Assembly (NCBI GenBank): GCA_014377915.1 | Contig: JACMOT010000457.1 | Location: 1 to 35,338, forward strand | Reading direction: 5' to 3' | Length of the DNA: 35,338 nt | Source: Tardiphaga sp. | GTDB taxonomy: Bacteria; Pseudomonadota; Alphaproteobacteria; Rhizobiales; Xanthobacteraceae | Shown: in pieces, positions 34,402 through 35,338 of the stretch | Layout: every line of letters begins with the position of its first letter | How positions within the stretch are numbered: the stretch's first letter is position 1 | Position numbers and translations under genes: made by a program | The notes under the pieces: model-generated | The model's input: only the letters and a program-made list of their open reading frames with translations | What the model was told of the DNA's origin: nothing | Databases searched by the model: none

Positions 34402-35338
34402 CCCGCGGCTTCGACGCCATCATCGTCGGGGCCGGGCAGGCCGGCCCGCCACTGGCCGGTCGGCTCACCGCCGCCGGCATGTCGGTGGCGCTCATCGAGC
34501 GCCATCTGTTCGGTGGCACCTGCGTCAACACCGGCTGCAAGCCGACCAAGACGCTGGTCGCCAGCGCCTATGCCGCGCATCTCGCGCGCCGCGCCGCCGA
34601 TTTCGGCGTGATGCTGGATTCTCCGGTGCGGATCGACATGAAGCTTGTCAAAGCCCGTGCCGATAAAGTGACGCTCGACTCCCGCGCCGGCGTCGAGAGC
34701 TGGCTCGGCGGCATGGAGAAATGCACCGTGATCAACGGGCATGCCCGCTTCGAATCCGCCGACACGATTCGCGTCGGCGACGAACTCCTGACCGCGCCAA
34801 AAATATTCCTGAATGTCGGCGGCCGCGCGATGGTGCCGGAGATGCCCGGCATTCACGACATCGATTATCTCACCAATTCCAGCATCCTGCGGCTCGACCG
34901 CGTGCCGCGCCACCTGGTGGTGATTGGCGGCAGCTATATCGGGCTGGAATTCGCGCAGATGTATCGCCGCTTTGGTGCCGAGGTCACGGTGGTGGAAAAA
35001 GGCACGCGACTGGTAGCGCGCGAGGACGAAGAGATTTCGCAGGCGATCCGCGACATCCTCGAGGCCGAAGGCATTCAGGTCCGCAGCAATGCGGAATGTA
35101 TCAGCTTCAGGGCACATCCCGACGGGATCGGTGTCGGCGTCGATTGCACCGATGGCGATCCGGAGATCATCGCCAGCGACGTGCTGCTGGCGGTCGGCCG
35201 CCGTCCCAACACCGACGATCTCGGACTGGACAGAGCCGGCGTCGCGATGGATGCCAAGGGCTACATCAAGGTGGATGACAGCCTCGCCACCAATGTGCCC
35301 GGTATTTTCGCGATCGGCGATTGCAACGGCCGCGGTGC
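34398..35338 (+). CDS. Mercuric-reductase-like FAD/NAD(P) disulfide oxidoreductase (partial, cut at window end)
   Basis: The first 313 residues of a pyridine-nucleotide-disulfide oxidoreductase; the gene runs off the window. The FAD loop GAGQAG is at 11-16, the redox-active disulfide at C42 and C47 (GGTCVNTGCKPTK), and the NAD(P) loop VVIGGSYIGLEFAQ follows at about 174-187. The second FAD motif GIFAIGDCNGRG ends the visible part. The arrangement is that of mercuric reductase or dihydrolipoamide dehydrogenase, but there is no N-terminal metal-binding HMA domain. Without the C-terminal part one cannot tell whether the vicinal Cys pair of a true MerA is present. It is co-translated with the DUF4126 gene, a link whose meaning is unknown. 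Confidence 0.85.
   Translation, partial: MTRGFDAIIVGAGQAGPPLAGRLTAAGMSVALIERHLFGGTCVNTGCKPTKTLVASAYAAHLARRAADFGVMLDSPVRIDMKLVKARADKVTLDSRAGVESWLGGMEKCTVINGHARFESADTIRVGDELLTAPKIFLNVGGRAMVPEMPGIHDIDYLTNSSILRLDRVPRHLVVIGGSYIGLEFAQMYRRFGAEVTVVEKGTRLVAREDEEISQAIRDILEAEGIQVRSNAECISFRAHPDGIGVGVDCTDGDPEIIASDVLLAVGRRPNTDDLGLDRAGVAMDAKGYIKVDDSLATNVPGIFAIGDCNGRG

Overview
The window reads as chromosomal DNA of a GC-rich alphaproteobacterium of the Bradyrhizobium/Rhodopseudomonas group. The basis is the coding style (dense GC-rich genes with long antisense shadow frames), the gene content (RMD1/YagE-family protein, TAXI-type receptor, several ABC uptake operons, Old Yellow Enzyme) and palindromic intergenic repeats of the kind scattered through those genomes. 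The genus is an inference, not a measurement. I see no phage, insertion sequence, CRISPR array, rRNA or tRNA.

Layout. 148-5451 (minus): a membrane-anchored TAXI-type binding protein, an RMD1/YagE protein, a GNAT acetyltransferase and a PLP-dependent Orn/Lys/Arg decarboxylase; the last two form a tight pair. 5613-12718 (plus): a nitrogen-acquisition block. A formamidase-type amidase and a five-gene operon (BMP-family binding protein, two permeases, a biuret-amidohydrolase-like cysteine hydrolase, a double ATPase) are each preceded by a good -24/-12 sigma-54 promoter match. 12725-21241 (minus): a quinate/shikimate catabolic block with a LysR regulator, an NAD-type shikimate/quinate dehydrogenase, a complete branched-chain-amino-acid-type ABC transporter and a 3-dehydroshikimate dehydratase fused to an HPPD-like domain.

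21412-24784: glucokinase, a molybdopterin oxidoreductase and a small coiled-coil protein. 25044-28322 (plus): an organosulfur cluster with an acyl-CoA-dehydrogenase-like flavoenzyme, an SsuD-like monooxygenase and an SsuA-like binding protein without its permease or ATPase. 28427-29539 (minus): an Old Yellow Enzyme with an inverted repeat in front of it. 29734-33430 (plus): an FdhF/YdeP-type molybdoenzyme and an MFS transporter. 33541-35338 (plus): a small protein, a DUF4126 membrane protein and a mercuric-reductase-like flavoprotein cut by the window end.

The strongest biological signals are two putative substrate-specific uptake-plus-catabolism systems sitting tail to tail. One appears to import and hydrolyse biuret or a related ureide under sigma-54 control. 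The other appears to import quinate/shikimate/dehydroshikimate through a Liv-type transporter and convert it to protocatechuate, under a LysR regulator with a perfect T-N11-A palindrome. Substrates of both transporters are inferred from gene context only.
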